Part shown: positions 17,700 through 26,823 of the stretch, one piece after another
Position numbering within the stretch: the stretch's first letter is position 1
How the letters are laid out: each line of letters begins with the position of its first letter
Assembly (NCBI GenBank): GCA_024278835.1
Contig: JAJRSK010000036.1
Coordinates: 1-64,000, forward strand
DNA length: 64,000 nt
Source: Campylobacterales bacterium
GTDB lineage: Bacteria; Campylobacterota; Campylobacteria; Campylobacterales; QNZT01
Direction: 5' to 3'
Notes under the pieces: model-generated
What the model was told of the DNA's origin: nothing
Seen by the model: the letters and a program-made list of their open reading frames with translations, nothing else
The model's database searches: none
Made by a program: the position numbers and the translations under genes

Positions 17700-17921
17700 A
17701 TGCAAATCACATTAGAGATAAAAGAGACTATTTTTGATAAGTTTATATGGATGCTGGAGCATTTTGATGATGATATTCAGATTGTAGAAGATAGTGAAGG
17801 TATAAATGTCGATACTTGTTTAGACACTATGCACAAAGTAAAAACAAAAAAATCAACTGATTTTGAAGTTATAGAAGATATAGATGCACATATAAAAGAG
17901 TTGGTAGATGCAACTCGTTAG
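17700..17921 (+). CDS. Probable antitoxin of a RelE/YafQ-type pair
   Basis: The 73-residue acidic product (starting MQITLEIKETIFDKFIWMLEHF) precedes and overlaps by 14 bases a RelE/YafQ-like toxin gene. It has an N-terminal strand MQITLEIKE, a helix DKFIWMLEHFDD, and an unstructured acidic end (IEDIDAHIKELVDATR) that could wrap the toxin. No recognisable DNA-binding motif is visible. Assignment rests on position and size. It has its own promoter. Confidence 0.6.
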   Translation: MQITLEIKETIFDKFIWMLEHFDDDIQIVEDSEGINVDTCLDTMHKVKTKKSTDFEVIEDIDAHIKELVDATR

Positions 17922-18183
17922 AGATGATAAATATACAAAAAAAGAGAGAAAATTTTTCAAAAACCATCAGGATCTCATCGAAAAATATTCTCAAGTTTTA
18001 AAAAAATTACAACAATATCATAACGATAGCTCATTAAAACTACATCCCCTAAAAGGAAAATTAAAAGGCTTTCATTCTGTTAGTTTAACTTTTCAATATA
18101 GAATTGTTTTGATTTTATTGCTTAGCGATGATAAGATAGTATTAACTGATATTGGAACACACGATAAAGTATATGACAAATAG
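17908..18183 (+). CDS. RelE/YafQ-family mRNA interferase toxin
   Basis: The 91-residue basic product has the YafQ/RelE pattern: KKERKFFKNHQDLIEKYSQVLKKLQQ helices, then LHPLKGKLKGFHSVSLTFQYRIVLILLLSDDKIVLTDIGTHDKVYDK. The PLKGKLKGFHSV...YRIV and final IGTHD.VY segments match the family, whose catalytic residues sit in the final strands. Such toxins cleave mRNA on the ribosome under stress. It is coupled to the antitoxin gene and its stop abuts the uvrB ATG (TAGATG), so uvrB may receive read-through transcription. Confidence 0.78.
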   Translation: MQLVRDDKYTKKERKFFKNHQDLIEKYSQVLKKLQQYHNDSSLKLHPLKGKLKGFHSVSLTFQYRIVLILLLSDDKIVLTDIGTHDKVYDK

Positions 18184-20157
18184 ATGGCAAAATTTACCCT
18201 AAAAACCCCCTACCAACCAGCCGGCGACCAACCCCAAGCGATAGAGAAGCTCTCCTCATCTATCATGAAAGGCAACAAGTACCAAACCCTCGTCGGTGTT
18301 ACAGGTTCAGGAAAGACCTACACCATGGCACAAGTCATCCAAAAGACCCAGCGCCCCACCCTTATCATGACACACAACAAAACCCTCGCAGCACAACTAT
18401 ATAGTGAGTTTAAACACTTCTTTCCTGATAATCATGTCGAGTATTTTATCTCCTACTATGACTACTATCAGCCAGAAGCCTACATCCCAAGGTCTGACCT
18501 CTTTATCGAAAAGGATAGCTCCATCAATGAAGAGTTAGAACGCTTACGACTCTCCGCCACGGCATCTTTGCTCTCTTATGATGATGTTATCGTCATCGCT
18601 TCCGTCTCAGCCAACTATGGATTAGGAAATCCAAAAGAGTACAAAGAGATGGTACAAATCATCGAAGTAGGCAAAGAGCTCAACCAAAAAGAGCTATTAC
18701 TACGCCTCGTCGAGATGGGCTACAAGCGAAACGATGCCTACTTTGATAGGGGAGATTTTCGTGTAAACGGCGATGTCATCGATATCTATCCCGCCTACAA
18801 CGAAGAGTATGCTATCAGAGTAGAGTTTTTTGGTGATGAGGTAGAGAGTATCTACTTTTTTGACCCACTCACCAATGCCAAAGCAAAAGAGCAAGAAAAA
18901 GTCATCATCTACGCTGCCAATCAGTTTATAGTAGGAAACGAAAAACTCCAAATCGCCATCAAGCAGATAGAAGATGAGTTGCATGATAGACTAGCCTTTT
19001 TAAAAGATGAAGGAAAGCTCGTCGAAGCCCAACGCCTAGAACAACGCGTGGGATTTGACCTAGAGATGCTCCAAGCTACGGGTGCGTGTAAAGGAGTAGA
19101 AAACTACGCCCGGCACCTCACAGGCAAAAAACCCGGTGAAACCCCCTACTCCATGTTTGACTATTTTCAAGAAATCACCGATGAATTTTTAGTAATCGTC
19201 GATGAGTCGCATGTCTCACTTCCACAGTTTCGAGGGATGTATGCGGGAGATAGGAGTAGAAAAGAGACGCTTGTAGAGTATGGCTTTCGTCTGCCTTCCG
19301 CGCTTGATAACCGTCCTTTGATGTTTGATGAGTATATCAACAAAAAAGCACAGTTTCTCTTTGTCTCTGCCACTCCCGCAGACATAGAACTAGAACTCTC
19401 CAAAACAAATACCGCCTTACAAATCATCCGACCAACTGGCTTACTCGACCCACCCGTCGAAGTCATCGACAGCACCTACCAAGTCGAACGCTTACACGAT
19501 GAAATCAAAGAGGTCATCAAAAAAGATGAACGCATCCTTGTTACTGTCCTTACCAAAAAGATGGCGGAAGAACTCACGAAGTACTACATCGAACTCGGTA
19601 TCAAAGTCAAGTATATGCACTCCGACATCGATACGATAGAACGCACCCAAATTATCCGTGCTTTTCGTGCTGGGGAGTTTGATGTGCTTGTGGGGATTAA
19701 CTTACTTCGAGAGGGGCTTGATTTGCCTGAGGTGAGTTTGGTAGCCATACTCGATGCTGATAAAGAGGGATTTTTGAGAAGCGAAACCGCACTCATTCAG
19801 ACCATGGGAAGGGGTGCAAGAAATGAGAATGGTCGCGTGATTCTCTTTGCCAAGAAAATCACCCGTTCTATGAAAGCCGCTATCGATACCACTGGGGAGA
19901 GAAGAGAAAAGCAGATAGCCTTCAACAAAAAACATGGCATCACACCCACCTCCACCAAAAGAGGCATGGATGATAGTTTAAAACAAGAAGAATATGCCGA
20001 TATGTATGAAAAGAAGAAAAAGCAAAAAATCCCAAAAGGCGAAAAGCAAAAAATCGTCAACGAATACAAAAAAAAGATGCTTGAAGCAGCAAAAAATTTA
20101 GACTTTGAAGTGGCAGCAAAGTATCGGGATAAAATCGCAGAGATAAAAAAGATGTAA
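18184..20157 (+). CDS. uvrB: Excinuclease ABC subunit B (UvrB)
   Basis: The 657-residue product is complete UvrB, the damage-verifying helicase-like subunit of nucleotide excision repair. It has Walker [11 protein letters not shown], the beta-hairpin region [28 protein letters not shown], motif [12 protein letters not shown], and helicase motifs [31 protein letters not shown] and QTMGRGARN. The C-terminal UVR motif that contacts UvrC is [18 protein letters not shown]. The start ATG directly follows the toxin stop with no spacer. That is unusual and suggests the toxin-antitoxin pair lies immediately in front of a previously independent uvrB, or that the two are co-expressed. Confidence 0.97.
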   Translation: MAKFTLKTPYQPAGDQPQAIEKLSSSIMKGNKYQTLVGVTGSGKTYTMAQVIQKTQRPTLIMTHNKTLAAQLYSEFKHFFPDNHVEYFISYYDYYQPEAYIPRSDLFIEKDSSINEELERLRLSATASLLSYDDVIVIASVSANYGLGNPKEYKEMVQIIEVGKELNQKELLLRLVEMGYKRNDAYFDRGDFRVNGDVIDIYPAYNEEYAIRVEFFGDEVESIYFFDPLTNAKAKEQEKVIIYAANQFIVGNEKLQIAIKQIEDELHDRLAFLKDEGKLVEAQRLEQRVGFDLEMLQATGACKGVENYARHLTGKKPGETPYSMFDYFQEITDEFLVIVDESHVSLPQFRGMYAGDRSRKETLVEYGFRLPSALDNRPLMFDEYINKKAQFLFVSATPADIELELSKTNTALQIIRPTGLLDPPVEVIDSTYQVERLHDEIKEVIKKDERILVTVLTKKMAEELTKYYIELGIKVKYMHSDIDTIERTQIIRAFRAGEFDVLVGINLLREGLDLPEVSLVAILDADKEGFLRSETALIQTMGRGARNENGRVILFAKKITRSMKAAIDTTGERREKQIAFNKKHGITPTSTKRGMDDSLKQEEYADMYEKKKKQKIPKGEKQKIVNEYKKKMLEAAKNLDFEVAAKYRDKIAEIKKM

Positions 20158-20199
20158 AAATTTATGCTACAATAACACCAAAGCTTGCAAGGAAACAAC

Positions 20200-20209
20200 T
20201 ATCATGATA
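20200..20209. repeat. TATCATGATA palindrome containing the ppk start codon
   Basis: The palindrome occupies the last four bases of the spacer and the first two codons (ATGATA). AAGGA lies at 20189-20193, ten bases before the ATG, a slightly long spacing. Confidence 0.95.
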
Positions 20210-22300
20210 GACCTCAACGACTCCTCTCTCTACACAAATAGAGAACTCTCTTGGCTACACTTTAACTCACGCGTTCTCGCACAAAGTACTAAAGAGGATC
20301 ATCCCCTCTTGGAAAAACTTAAATTTATCGCTATTTACTCTACTAACCTAGATGAATTTTATATGATTCGTATCGCAGGACTCAAGCAACTCTATGCGGC
20401 GCGTGTAACGACTACTGCTAGAGATGACATGACCCCTATAGAGCAGTTGACGGCTATCACCGCATACCTACATAAGGAAAAGGAGTTACTCGAAAATAAC
20501 TACAAAACTATCATAAAAGGTCTCGATGAACATGGGTTATTTATCAAAGATTATAAAGAGTTGAGCATTGAGCTTCAAGCCAAAGCGGATAACTTTTTTC
20601 TTGAAAATATCTTTCCTGTTATCATCCCTATCGCAGTCGATGCTACCCACCCATTCCCCCCACTCAACAACCTCTCGCTCTCTCTTGCTGTCACACTCCA
20701 AGATGAAAATGACGAAGAAGATATCAAACATGCCATGATTCGTATCCCTCGTCTGTTGGAGCGTTTTGTTGCCATAGCGGACGACACGTATGTACCCGTT
20801 GAATCTCTAGTAAGAGAAAATATCAGCAATATTTTTCCTGGCTATAAAATCCTCGCGTCTACCACTTTTCGCGTCACAAGAAATGCTGATATCGTGATAG
20901 AAGAAGAGGAAGCCGATGACTTTATGGAGATACTCGAACAGGGGCTTAGACTACGGAAAAAAGGGGCATTTGTTCGTCTTGAGATAGAGAAGGATGCCAG
21001 CGGTGAATTGATAGATTTTTTAAATTCACATCTCAATATCAACAAAGAAGATATTTATGAGTATGATATTCCTCTCAACCTAGGGGCACTTTGGAGCATC
21101 GTCTCAAATAAACTTTTTTCACACTTAACACTGCCTACCAATATCCCCAAGATGCTTTCACCTTTTGATAAAAATGAGTCAATCTTTAAAGCACTTGACC
21201 GCGAAGACATCATGATATTTCAACCTTATGAATCATTTGAACCCGTTGTGAAGTTTATCCAAAATGCGGCAAAAGACCCAAAAGTACTCTCTATCCGTAT
21301 GACGCTTTATCGCGCGGGGAAAAACTCTCCTATCATCCAAGCACTCATCGACGCTTCTAACAATGGCAAGCAGGTCACCGCTATGGTAGAGCTTAAAGCA
21401 CGGTTTGATGAAGAGAACAATCTCATCTGGGCAAAAGCCCTCGAAGAGGCCGGAGCCCATGTCATCTATGGTATCCCTGGATTTAAAGTCCATGCTAAGA
21501 TAGCCCAAGTGATACGAAAATCCAATGGAAAACTAAAAATTTACCAACACCTCTCCACAGGTAATTACAACGAATCTACCGCGAAACTCTATACAGATAT
21601 AGGCTATTTTACTTCTCGTGAGGAGTTGCGTGCTGACTCTATCACCTTTTTTCATATCCTGACTGGCTTTTCAAAAAACAAAAAACTTAATAACCTCAAA
21701 ATGTCACCATTTCAGATAAAAGACACCCTCCTCTCCATGATAAAAAAAGAGATGAAAGAGGGAGAAAATGGTCGCATCATCGCCAAGATGAATTCGCTAG
21801 TAGACAAAGATATCATCAAGGCACTTTATCGTGCTTCACGTGAAGGAGTGAAAATAGACTTGATTATTCGTGGTATATGTTGTCTAAATCCAGGCATCGA
21901 AGGAGTGAGTGAAAATATCCGTGTTGTCTCACTCATAGGGAAGTATCTCGAACACTCCCGTATCTTTTACTTTAAGCACTCTTCGCCCTCTGTCTTTATC
22001 TCAAGTGCGGATTGGATGCCTAGAAACTTAGAAAAGAGATTTGAACTGATGATACCAATGTATGATGAAGCCATTAGCTCAAAACTACTTGACTCACTCA
22101 AACTTCAACTTCAAGACAATAGCTTATCATGGGAGATGCTCCCTACGGGTGACTACAAAGAACTTTCTCCAGAGTTGGGTGACGACATCATCAACTCTCA
22201 AGAAATTTTTGAGAACTATATCAATAAAATATATAAGAAAAATACAAAAACAGTTTCATCAGACACCCTCTCAAATAAAGATAAAAAGATTTTCAAATGA
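20204..22300 (+). CDS. ppk1: Polyphosphate kinase 1
   Basis: The 698-residue product is a full-length PPK1, which reversibly polymerises ATP gamma-phosphate into polyphosphate at the inner membrane. The N-terminal domain starts [20 protein letters not shown]; the two C-terminal phospholipase-D-like domains contain the autophosphorylated histidine region [14 protein letters not shown], then [24 protein letters not shown] and RGICCLNPG. The ATG lies within a TATCATGATA palindrome and the stop overlaps the next start (ATGA). In these bacteria polyphosphate supports stress survival and energy storage. Nothing is missing. Confidence 0.97.
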   Translation: MIDLNDSSLYTNRELSWLHFNSRVLAQSTKEDHPLLEKLKFIAIYSTNLDEFYMIRIAGLKQLYAARVTTTARDDMTPIEQLTAITAYLHKEKELLENNYKTIIKGLDEHGLFIKDYKELSIELQAKADNFFLENIFPVIIPIAVDATHPFPPLNNLSLSLAVTLQDENDEEDIKHAMIRIPRLLERFVAIADDTYVPVESLVRENISNIFPGYKILASTTFRVTRNADIVIEEEEADDFMEILEQGLRLRKKGAFVRLEIEKDASGELIDFLNSHLNINKEDIYEYDIPLNLGALWSIVSNKLFSHLTLPTNIPKMLSPFDKNESIFKALDREDIMIFQPYESFEPVVKFIQNAAKDPKVLSIRMTLYRAGKNSPIIQALIDASNNGKQVTAMVELKARFDEENNLIWAKALEEAGAHVIYGIPGFKVHAKIAQVIRKSNGKLKIYQHLSTGNYNESTAKLYTDIGYFTSREELRADSITFFHILTGFSKNKKLNNLKMSPFQIKDTLLSMIKKEMKEGENGRIIAKMNSLVDKDIIKALYRASREGVKIDLIIRGICCLNPGIEGVSENIRVVSLIGKYLEHSRIFYFKHSSPSVFISSADWMPRNLEKRFELMIPMYDEAISSKLLDSLKLQLQDNSLSWEMLPTGDYKELSPELGDDIINSQEIFENYINKIYKKNTKTVSSDTLSNKDKKIFK

Positions 22301-22824
22301 TACTAAACTACAAAGATTTAAGTCCAAAAATAGGGAAAAACTCTTGGATAGCCCCCTCTGCTGATGTTATCGGTGATGTTAAGATGGGAGAAGATTGTTC
22401 CATCTGGTTTGGCTGCGTGGTAAGGGGAGACGTCCATAGGATAGAGATAGGGAGCCGTGTCAATATACAAGATTTGAGTATGGTGCATGTCACACACTAT
22501 AAAAAGGTCGATAAGAGTGACGGAAATCCAACGATTATAAGAGATGACGTAACTATAGGACATCGTGTGATGCTTCATGGATGCACCATAGAAAAAGCTT
22601 GCTTAATCGGAATGTCTTGTACTATCTTAGATGGTGCCATTATCGGGGAAGAGTCTATTGTAGGTGCTTCCTCTCTCGTAACGAAAAATAAAGTCTTCCC
22701 TCCTCGAAGTCTCATCATGGGTTCTCCCGCCAAAGTGATTCGCTCACTAACAGAGGAAGAGGTACAAGAACTTTACGCTTCAGCCTTGCGCTATGTTACT
22801 TTTAAAGATAATTACAGCATATAA
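22297..22824 (+). CDS. Gamma-carbonic-anhydrase-like hexapeptide-repeat protein (YrdA family)
   Basis: The 175-residue product is a left-handed beta-helix protein built of hexapeptide repeats ([35 protein letters not shown]). The three metal-site histidines of the gamma-CA family are visible in MVHV and GHRVMLHGC. Such proteins bind Zn or Fe as trimers; only some have proven carbonic anhydrase activity, so CO2 hydration is a possibility, not a fact. It overlaps the ppk1 stop by four bases, implying translational coupling. The C-terminal helix ([17 protein letters not shown]) is typical. Confidence 0.9.
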   Translation: MILNYKDLSPKIGKNSWIAPSADVIGDVKMGEDCSIWFGCVVRGDVHRIEIGSRVNIQDLSMVHVTHYKKVDKSDGNPTIIRDDVTIGHRVMLHGCTIEKACLIGMSCTILDGAIIGEESIVGASSLVTKNKVFPPRSLIMGSPAKVIRSLTEEEVQELYASALRYVTFKDNYSI

Positions 22825-22871
22825 ACTTTTATAAATAACAAAAACTAATGTTACTTTAATAATAAAAAACA

Positions 22872-22877
22872 TATAAT
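22872..22877 (+). promoter_or_regulatory. Putative -10 box of the sqr promoter
   Basis: TATAAT in a very AT-rich spacer, 35 bases before the sqr ATG. AAAGGAG at 22901-22907 is a strong ribosome site. The -35 region is poor. Confidence 0.4.
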
Positions 22878-22912
22878 TATAAATCTAAATTATATTATTA
22901 AAAGGAGATTAT

Positions 22913-24382
22913 ATGGCAAGAGTAGTTGTTATGGGTGCTGGTGTATCTGGACATACCGCTTCAACATTTCTAAGAGATTGGCTTGGAAGTGAACATGAGG
23001 TAGTAGTAGTAACCCCAAATAGTAAGTGGAATTGGATTCCTTCAAATATCTGGGTAGGTGTTGGTCAAATGACTAAAGAAGAGGTTACTTTTGATTTAGC
23101 ACCTGTTTATGCTAAACAAGGTGTAGATTTCAGACAAGCAAAAGCAGTTTCTATCCACCCTGAAGGTAGTGCAGATGAAAAGAAACCATATATTACTATC
23201 GAGTACACAGAAGAAGCAAGAGCTGGTGAAAGTGAAGTAGTTACTTATGACTATCTTATCAATGCAACGGGACCAAAACTAAACTTTGATGCTACTCCAG
23301 GACTTGGAAATGGGTCTGGACAATTAGGGCCAAACACAGTTTCAGTATGTACAGCAGATCATGCAATTCATGCCAACCAAGAGCTCCAAGCGTCTATCGC
23401 TAAGATGAAAAAAGGTGAAAGACAAAGATTCCTTATCGGGACAGGTCATGGTATGTGTACTTGTCAAGGTGCAGCATTTGAGTATATCTTTAATATTGAG
23501 TTTGAACTTGGAAACGCAGGTGTTAGAGATATGGCAGATATCACATGGATATCCAATGAATCTTTCTTAGGTGACTTTGGTATCGGTGGTCTTCATATCA
23601 AAAGAGGTGGATATGCCGCTTCAAGTAGACTATTTGCAGAGTCTATCTATTCAGAAAGAGATGTAAGCTGGATTATCGGTGCACATGTTTCTAAAGTAGA
23701 AAAAGGTAAAGCACATTATGAACTTTTAGATGGTTCTACTGGCGTACAAGAATTTGACTTTGCAATGCTTATCCCACCATTTGCTGGTGTTGGTCTTACC
23801 GCAGTCGCAAAAGATGGTTCAGATATGACTGCAGACATCTTTGCACCAAATAACTTCTTAAAAGTGGATGCTGACTATACACCAAAACCTTATGAAGAGT
23901 GGACAGCTGCTGATTGGCCTCGTACATACCAAAGTCCAAAATATGACAATATTTTCGCAGTCGGTATCGCCTTTGCACCACCACACTTGATTTCAAAACC
24001 TATGTCTTCTCCAAATGGGACGCCAATCAATCCGACACCTCCAAGAACAGGTATGCCTTCAGCAATGATTGGTAAAGCCGTTGCTATGAGTATCAGAGAT
24101 ATGATGGAAGGTGCTAAGGAGCCAACACACACTGCGTCGATGACAGAAATGGGTGCAGCATGTGTAGCATCAACAGGGAAAGGACTCTTTTCTGGTACAG
24201 CAGCGGCACTAACTGTTTATCCTGTTGTTCCTGACTTTGATAAATATCCAGGCCTAGGAAGAGATCTTGACTATACCTTTGGTGAAATAGGACTTGCGGG
24301 ACACTGGATTAAGCATATCTTACACCACTTGTTCCTACATAAAGCACAGTTAAAAGCTGGTTGGAAAATGATTCCAGAATAG
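22913..24382 (+). CDS. sqr: Sulfide:quinone oxidoreductase
   Basis: The 489-residue flavoprotein oxidises sulfide to polysulfide or sulfur and reduces membrane quinone. The N-terminal FAD-binding Rossmann motif is VVVMGAGVSGHTASTFLRDWLG. Cysteines lie where SQR active-site cysteines are expected: C146 (SVCTADHA), C182/C184 (GMCTCQGAAFEY) and C417 (AACVAS). The C-terminal region has an amphipathic or hydrophobic end (LAGHWIKHILHHLFLHKAQLKAGWKMIPE) suited to membrane attachment. SQR subtype cannot be fixed by eye. The 61-residue gene downstream on the same strand is probably co-expressed. Twin palindromes follow the stop. This is the clearest lithotrophy marker in the window. Confidence 0.9.
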   Translation: MARVVVMGAGVSGHTASTFLRDWLGSEHEVVVVTPNSKWNWIPSNIWVGVGQMTKEEVTFDLAPVYAKQGVDFRQAKAVSIHPEGSADEKKPYITIEYTEEARAGESEVVTYDYLINATGPKLNFDATPGLGNGSGQLGPNTVSVCTADHAIHANQELQASIAKMKKGERQRFLIGTGHGMCTCQGAAFEYIFNIEFELGNAGVRDMADITWISNESFLGDFGIGGLHIKRGGYAASSRLFAESIYSERDVSWIIGAHVSKVEKGKAHYELLDGSTGVQEFDFAMLIPPFAGVGLTAVAKDGSDMTADIFAPNNFLKVDADYTPKPYEEWTAADWPRTYQSPKYDNIFAVGIAFAPPHLISKPMSSPNGTPINPTPPRTGMPSAMIGKAVAMSIRDMMEGAKEPTHTASMTEMGAACVASTGKGLFSGTAAALTVYPVVPDFDKYPGLGRDLDYTFGEIGLAGHWIKHILHHLFLHKAQLKAGWKMIPE

Positions 24383-24565
24383 AGAGCAGTTATCATGATA
24401 AGCAAAAAGGTTATCATGATACATGAACCAAAAGCCAATATTAGTAAAGTTGGTTAAACATAGGTTCATCTAGGCGTGGTTTCTACCCTGAGTAGGGGCT
24501 ATGTCAGCGTTTAACTGAGGAGCTTTGCCCCTCAGTTATAATTAAAATATAAATTAGGAGACAAA
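24383..24565 (+). other. Structured spacer between sqr and the 61-residue gene
   Basis: This 183-base spacer begins with two TATCATGATA copies 21 bases apart (24391 and 24412), then holds an inverted pair ATGAACC...GGTTCAT spanning about 45 bases, then a stable hairpin at 24513-24537. The density of structure suggests an attenuator, an mRNA-processing site or a small RNA. I do not recognise a known RNA family. Confidence 0.4.
24513..24537 (+). terminator. Hairpin upstream of the 61-residue gene
   Basis: AACTGAGG (24513-24520) pairs with CCTCAGTT (24530-24537) around a nine-base loop, followed by an AT-rich but not T-rich stretch. It probably attenuates sqr transcription before the small gene. 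Confidence 0.55.
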
Positions 24566-24751
24566 ATGGCAAACGAAGAAAACAAACACACACCACATGT
24601 TCATCATATTGAACCATATTCAGCAGAATTTACAACAATGGTACCAACTGGATTTGTAAAATTTTTCAGAACCTGCGTTATTTGGCAGTTTATTAGGTTT
24701 GTAATGATTAACATCAAGATGACTATCGTTATTTTAAAAAGTCACCATTAA
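24566..24751 (+). CDS. Small single-span membrane protein downstream of sqr (unknown)
   Basis: The 61-residue product has a histidine-rich soluble start (NKHTPHVHHIEP), then a hydrophobic helix VIWQFIRFVMINIKMTIVIL and the C-terminal KSHH. A strong ribosome site TTAGGAGACAAA precedes the ATG, and the gene stands alone between sqr and a convergent terminator, so it is likely real. I do not recognise the family. Its placement suggests a membrane partner or anchor for SQR; the histidines could bind metal. Both ideas are inference. Confidence 0.65.
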   Translation: MANEENKHTPHVHHIEPYSAEFTTMVPTGFVKFFRTCVIWQFIRFVMINIKMTIVILKSHH

Positions 24752-24758
24752 TAAATAT

Positions 24759-24789
24759 AAGTTAACTAGAAAATATTTCTAGTTAACTT
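24759..24789. terminator. Perfect convergent terminator hairpin
   Basis: AAGTTAACTAGAAA (24759-24772) and TTTCTAGTTAACTT (24776-24789) form a perfect 14-base stem with a three-base loop. It overlaps the stop codon of the DnaQ-like gene on the minus strand and follows the small gene on the plus strand. Confidence 0.85.
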
Positions 24790-25580
24790 ACTTCTTTATC
24801 TTCACTCTTTTTAGGGGTAGATTTTTTATGTTTAGCTGGTGCTTTTTTAGAAAATCTTATTAAATCTTCTGTCGTTTCTACAGCACTTGGCAAGTTTTTC
24901 ATACAAACATCTAACACTTTAGCCGCAGAAACAGCGTCTGAAAATGCCCGATGATGTTCTCCTTCATTTATCTCCAAGAACTCTTTTAAGTATCCTAGCC
25001 CATGCCTAGGAGCATCAATCGTTTTACGAGAAAGATCCACTGTACAAAGCTTTCTATTGAGTAACTCTTTATCACCTATCGTTTCTAAAGATTTAGAAAT
25101 AAAGCCAAAGTCAAAGTTTACATTGTGTGCAACAAATACACAAGAACCTAAAAACTCTTTAAATTCGTGTAAAACAGATTTTAATGAAGGTGCACCTTCT
25201 AAGTCAGCCACTTGGATTTTTGTGAGTCTGATGATAGACTCTGGGATAAAATCGGCATAAACATACGACTCAAATCGTTCTAAAATCTCACCATTTTTAT
25301 ACTTGATGGCACCTATCTCTATGATTTGGTTTTTGATAGGCGAGTTACCATTGGTTTCTATATCCACCACACAAAAAACTTCATCTTTAAATGCTGTTTT
25401 GGCTGTCGATAAAAAAACTTCTTCATCATTCTCACTAAGAGGAAGACCATAACACTTTAAAAGCTCAGAATCTACAACAGAATCAAAATGTGTTTTCATA
25501 CGATACAAACATATCTCAAACTCATTTTTTGATAAGGTGCCACGCTCTAACTTACTTATAAGGGAATCAAATTTAACCAC
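24783..25580 (-). CDS. DnaQ-like 3'-5' exonuclease (DEDDh family)
   Basis: The 265-residue product contains an RNase T/DnaQ exonuclease domain from about residue 70 to 230, with motif ExoI FCVVDIETNGNSP, ExoII VAHNVNFDFGFI and ExoIII HHRAFSDAVSAAKV; the last contains the DEDDh histidine. The N-terminal 60 residues (KLERGTLSKNEFEICLYRM) are a separate helical part and the C-terminus is lysine-rich (KKAPAKHKKSTPKKSED). It may be the proofreading epsilon subunit of DNA polymerase III or a related exonuclease. It overlaps trpF by eight bases, in an operon rpe-trpF-dnaQ-like. Confidence 0.85.
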   Translation of the reverse strand: MVKFDSLISKLERGTLSKNEFEICLYRMKTHFDSVVDSELLKCYGLPLSENDEEVFLSTAKTAFKDEVFCVVDIETNGNSPIKNQIIEIGAIKYKNGEILERFESYVYADFIPESIIRLTKIQVADLEGAPSLKSVLHEFKEFLGSCVFVAHNVNFDFGFISKSLETIGDKELLNRKLCTVDLSRKTIDAPRHGLGYLKEFLEINEGEHHRAFSDAVSAAKVLDVCMKNLPSAVETTEDLIRFSKKAPAKHKKSTPKKSEDKEVS

Positions 25581-26169
25581 AATTTACCGCTTTCATAAAG
25601 TTTTCTACCTTCATTCTATCTTTTTTGCCTTTAGTTTCTTCTACACCAGAGCTCACATCCACCCCATAAAAGCCATATTGGGCTAATTCGTGTACATTTT
25701 GACTATTTAATCCACCAGCTAGTATCATATGTGAGCAATCCACACCATCAAACCATGACAGGTTTAAGCGCTTTCCTTCTCCTCCATACTGTGCTACAAA
25801 TGAGTCAACCAGCGCATATACTGATGTATCTATCATGATAATCTCTTCTCTACTCTTAGCGCGTATCACTTTGATATACTTAATCTCCAAAGCATCATAG
25901 AAAGCATCATCTGCTTCAAAATGTATTTGTGCGAGAGAGAGGTGACTATCATGATAGGTAGCATTAACAAAAGCAGCGTCACAATTGACAAATAATCCTA
26001 CCCTCTCTATAAAAGGTGGTAACTTATCGATAATCTTTTTAGCTTCTTTAGGAGAGATGTATCTGGGAGATTTTTCATAAAAGACAAATCCCAGGGCATC
26101 GGCTCCTGCTGCAATCGCAACAAGAGCATCTTCTAAGTTTGTGATACCGCATATTTTAACGCGCATCAA
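25573..26169 (-). CDS. trpF: Phosphoribosylanthranilate isomerase
   Basis: The 198-residue product is TrpF, a TIM-barrel enzyme of tryptophan synthesis converting phosphoribosylanthranilate to CdRP. The start VKICGITNLEDALVAIAAGADALGFVFYEKSPRYI holds the catalytic cysteine; the phosphate-binding end is MILAGGLNSQNVHELAQYGFYGVDVSSGVEETKGKKD, with a conserved aspartate in the middle (LVDSF). It overlaps both rpe (four bases) and the exonuclease gene, and is not with other trp genes here. Two palindrome copies (25831, 25947) encode EIIMID and TYHDS. Confidence 0.95.
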   Translation of the reverse strand: MMRVKICGITNLEDALVAIAAGADALGFVFYEKSPRYISPKEAKKIIDKLPPFIERVGLFVNCDAAFVNATYHDSHLSLAQIHFEADDAFYDALEIKYIKVIRAKSREEIIMIDTSVYALVDSFVAQYGGEGKRLNLSWFDGVDCSHMILAGGLNSQNVHELAQYGFYGVDVSSGVEETKGKKDRMKVENFMKAVNCG

Positions 26170-26813
26170 ACTTGCAGACTCTTTATCCTCGCAGCATAAT
26201 CATCGCTGTTATACACATACGAACCAGCTACCACGATATCCACACCCGCTTCTTTAAGTTGATGAATATTTTTATCATTTACACCACCATCTACCTCTAT
26301 CAAACAAGAAGCATTTTTTCGTTCTATCAAAGCTTTTAATCTTTGAGCGCGCTCTATCACCGATGGGATAAATTTCTGTCCCCCGAAACCAGGATTTACA
26401 CTCATCAAAAGTACCATATCTAAATCATTGATAATGTATTCTAAATCATCAGGGTTTCCATGCGGGTTAAGCACGATTGCAGGAGAGATACCAAGAGAGC
26501 GGATATGTTGAATCAGACGATGAGGATGCTTCTCTTCTTCAAAGTGGAAAGAGATATACTTTGGTTTTAAGGATGCAAATAAATCTACAAAAAAGGTATT
26601 ATTTTCCACCATTAAATGTACATCCAGAGGTTTAGTCGCTGCCTTAGCCACGGCAGATACTACCACAGGGCCGATGGTAAGATTTGGGACAAAATGTCCA
26701 TCCATCACATCAACATGTACAAGGTCACAACCTCCATCACATATCGCTTTTACTTCTGCGCTCAAGTTGCCAAAATCTGCTGAGAGTATACTCGGTGCTA
26801 CTTGCATTTTCAT
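26166..26813 (-). CDS. rpe: Ribulose-phosphate 3-epimerase
   Basis: I use ATG 26813 (MKMQVAPSILSADFGNL), which has AAGGA seven bases upstream; the track's GTG at 26834 would overlap the gspF stop and has no better ribosome site. The 215-residue TIM-barrel enzyme interconverts ribulose-5-P and xylulose-5-P in the pentose phosphate pathway. Signature motifs are APSILSADF, HVDVMDGHFVPNLTIGP and SVNPGFGGQKFIPS, with VDGGVNDKNI near the end. It is complete and lies directly downstream of gspF on the same strand, so it may be transcribed with the secretion genes. Confidence 0.95.
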   Translation of the reverse strand: MKMQVAPSILSADFGNLSAEVKAICDGGCDLVHVDVMDGHFVPNLTIGPVVVSAVAKAATKPLDVHLMVENNTFFVDLFASLKPKYISFHFEEEKHPHRLIQHIRSLGISPAIVLNPHGNPDDLEYIINDLDMVLLMSVNPGFGGQKFIPSVIERAQRLKALIERKNASCLIEVDGGVNDKNIHQLKEAGVDIVVAGSYVYNSDDYAARIKSLQV

Positions 26814-26823
26814 TTTATTCCTT

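Noticed and set aside
24430-24520. Possible tRNA or small RNA gene after sqr
   Set aside because: I could not fold a cloverleaf or find a T-loop consensus, so only a structured spacer is recorded.
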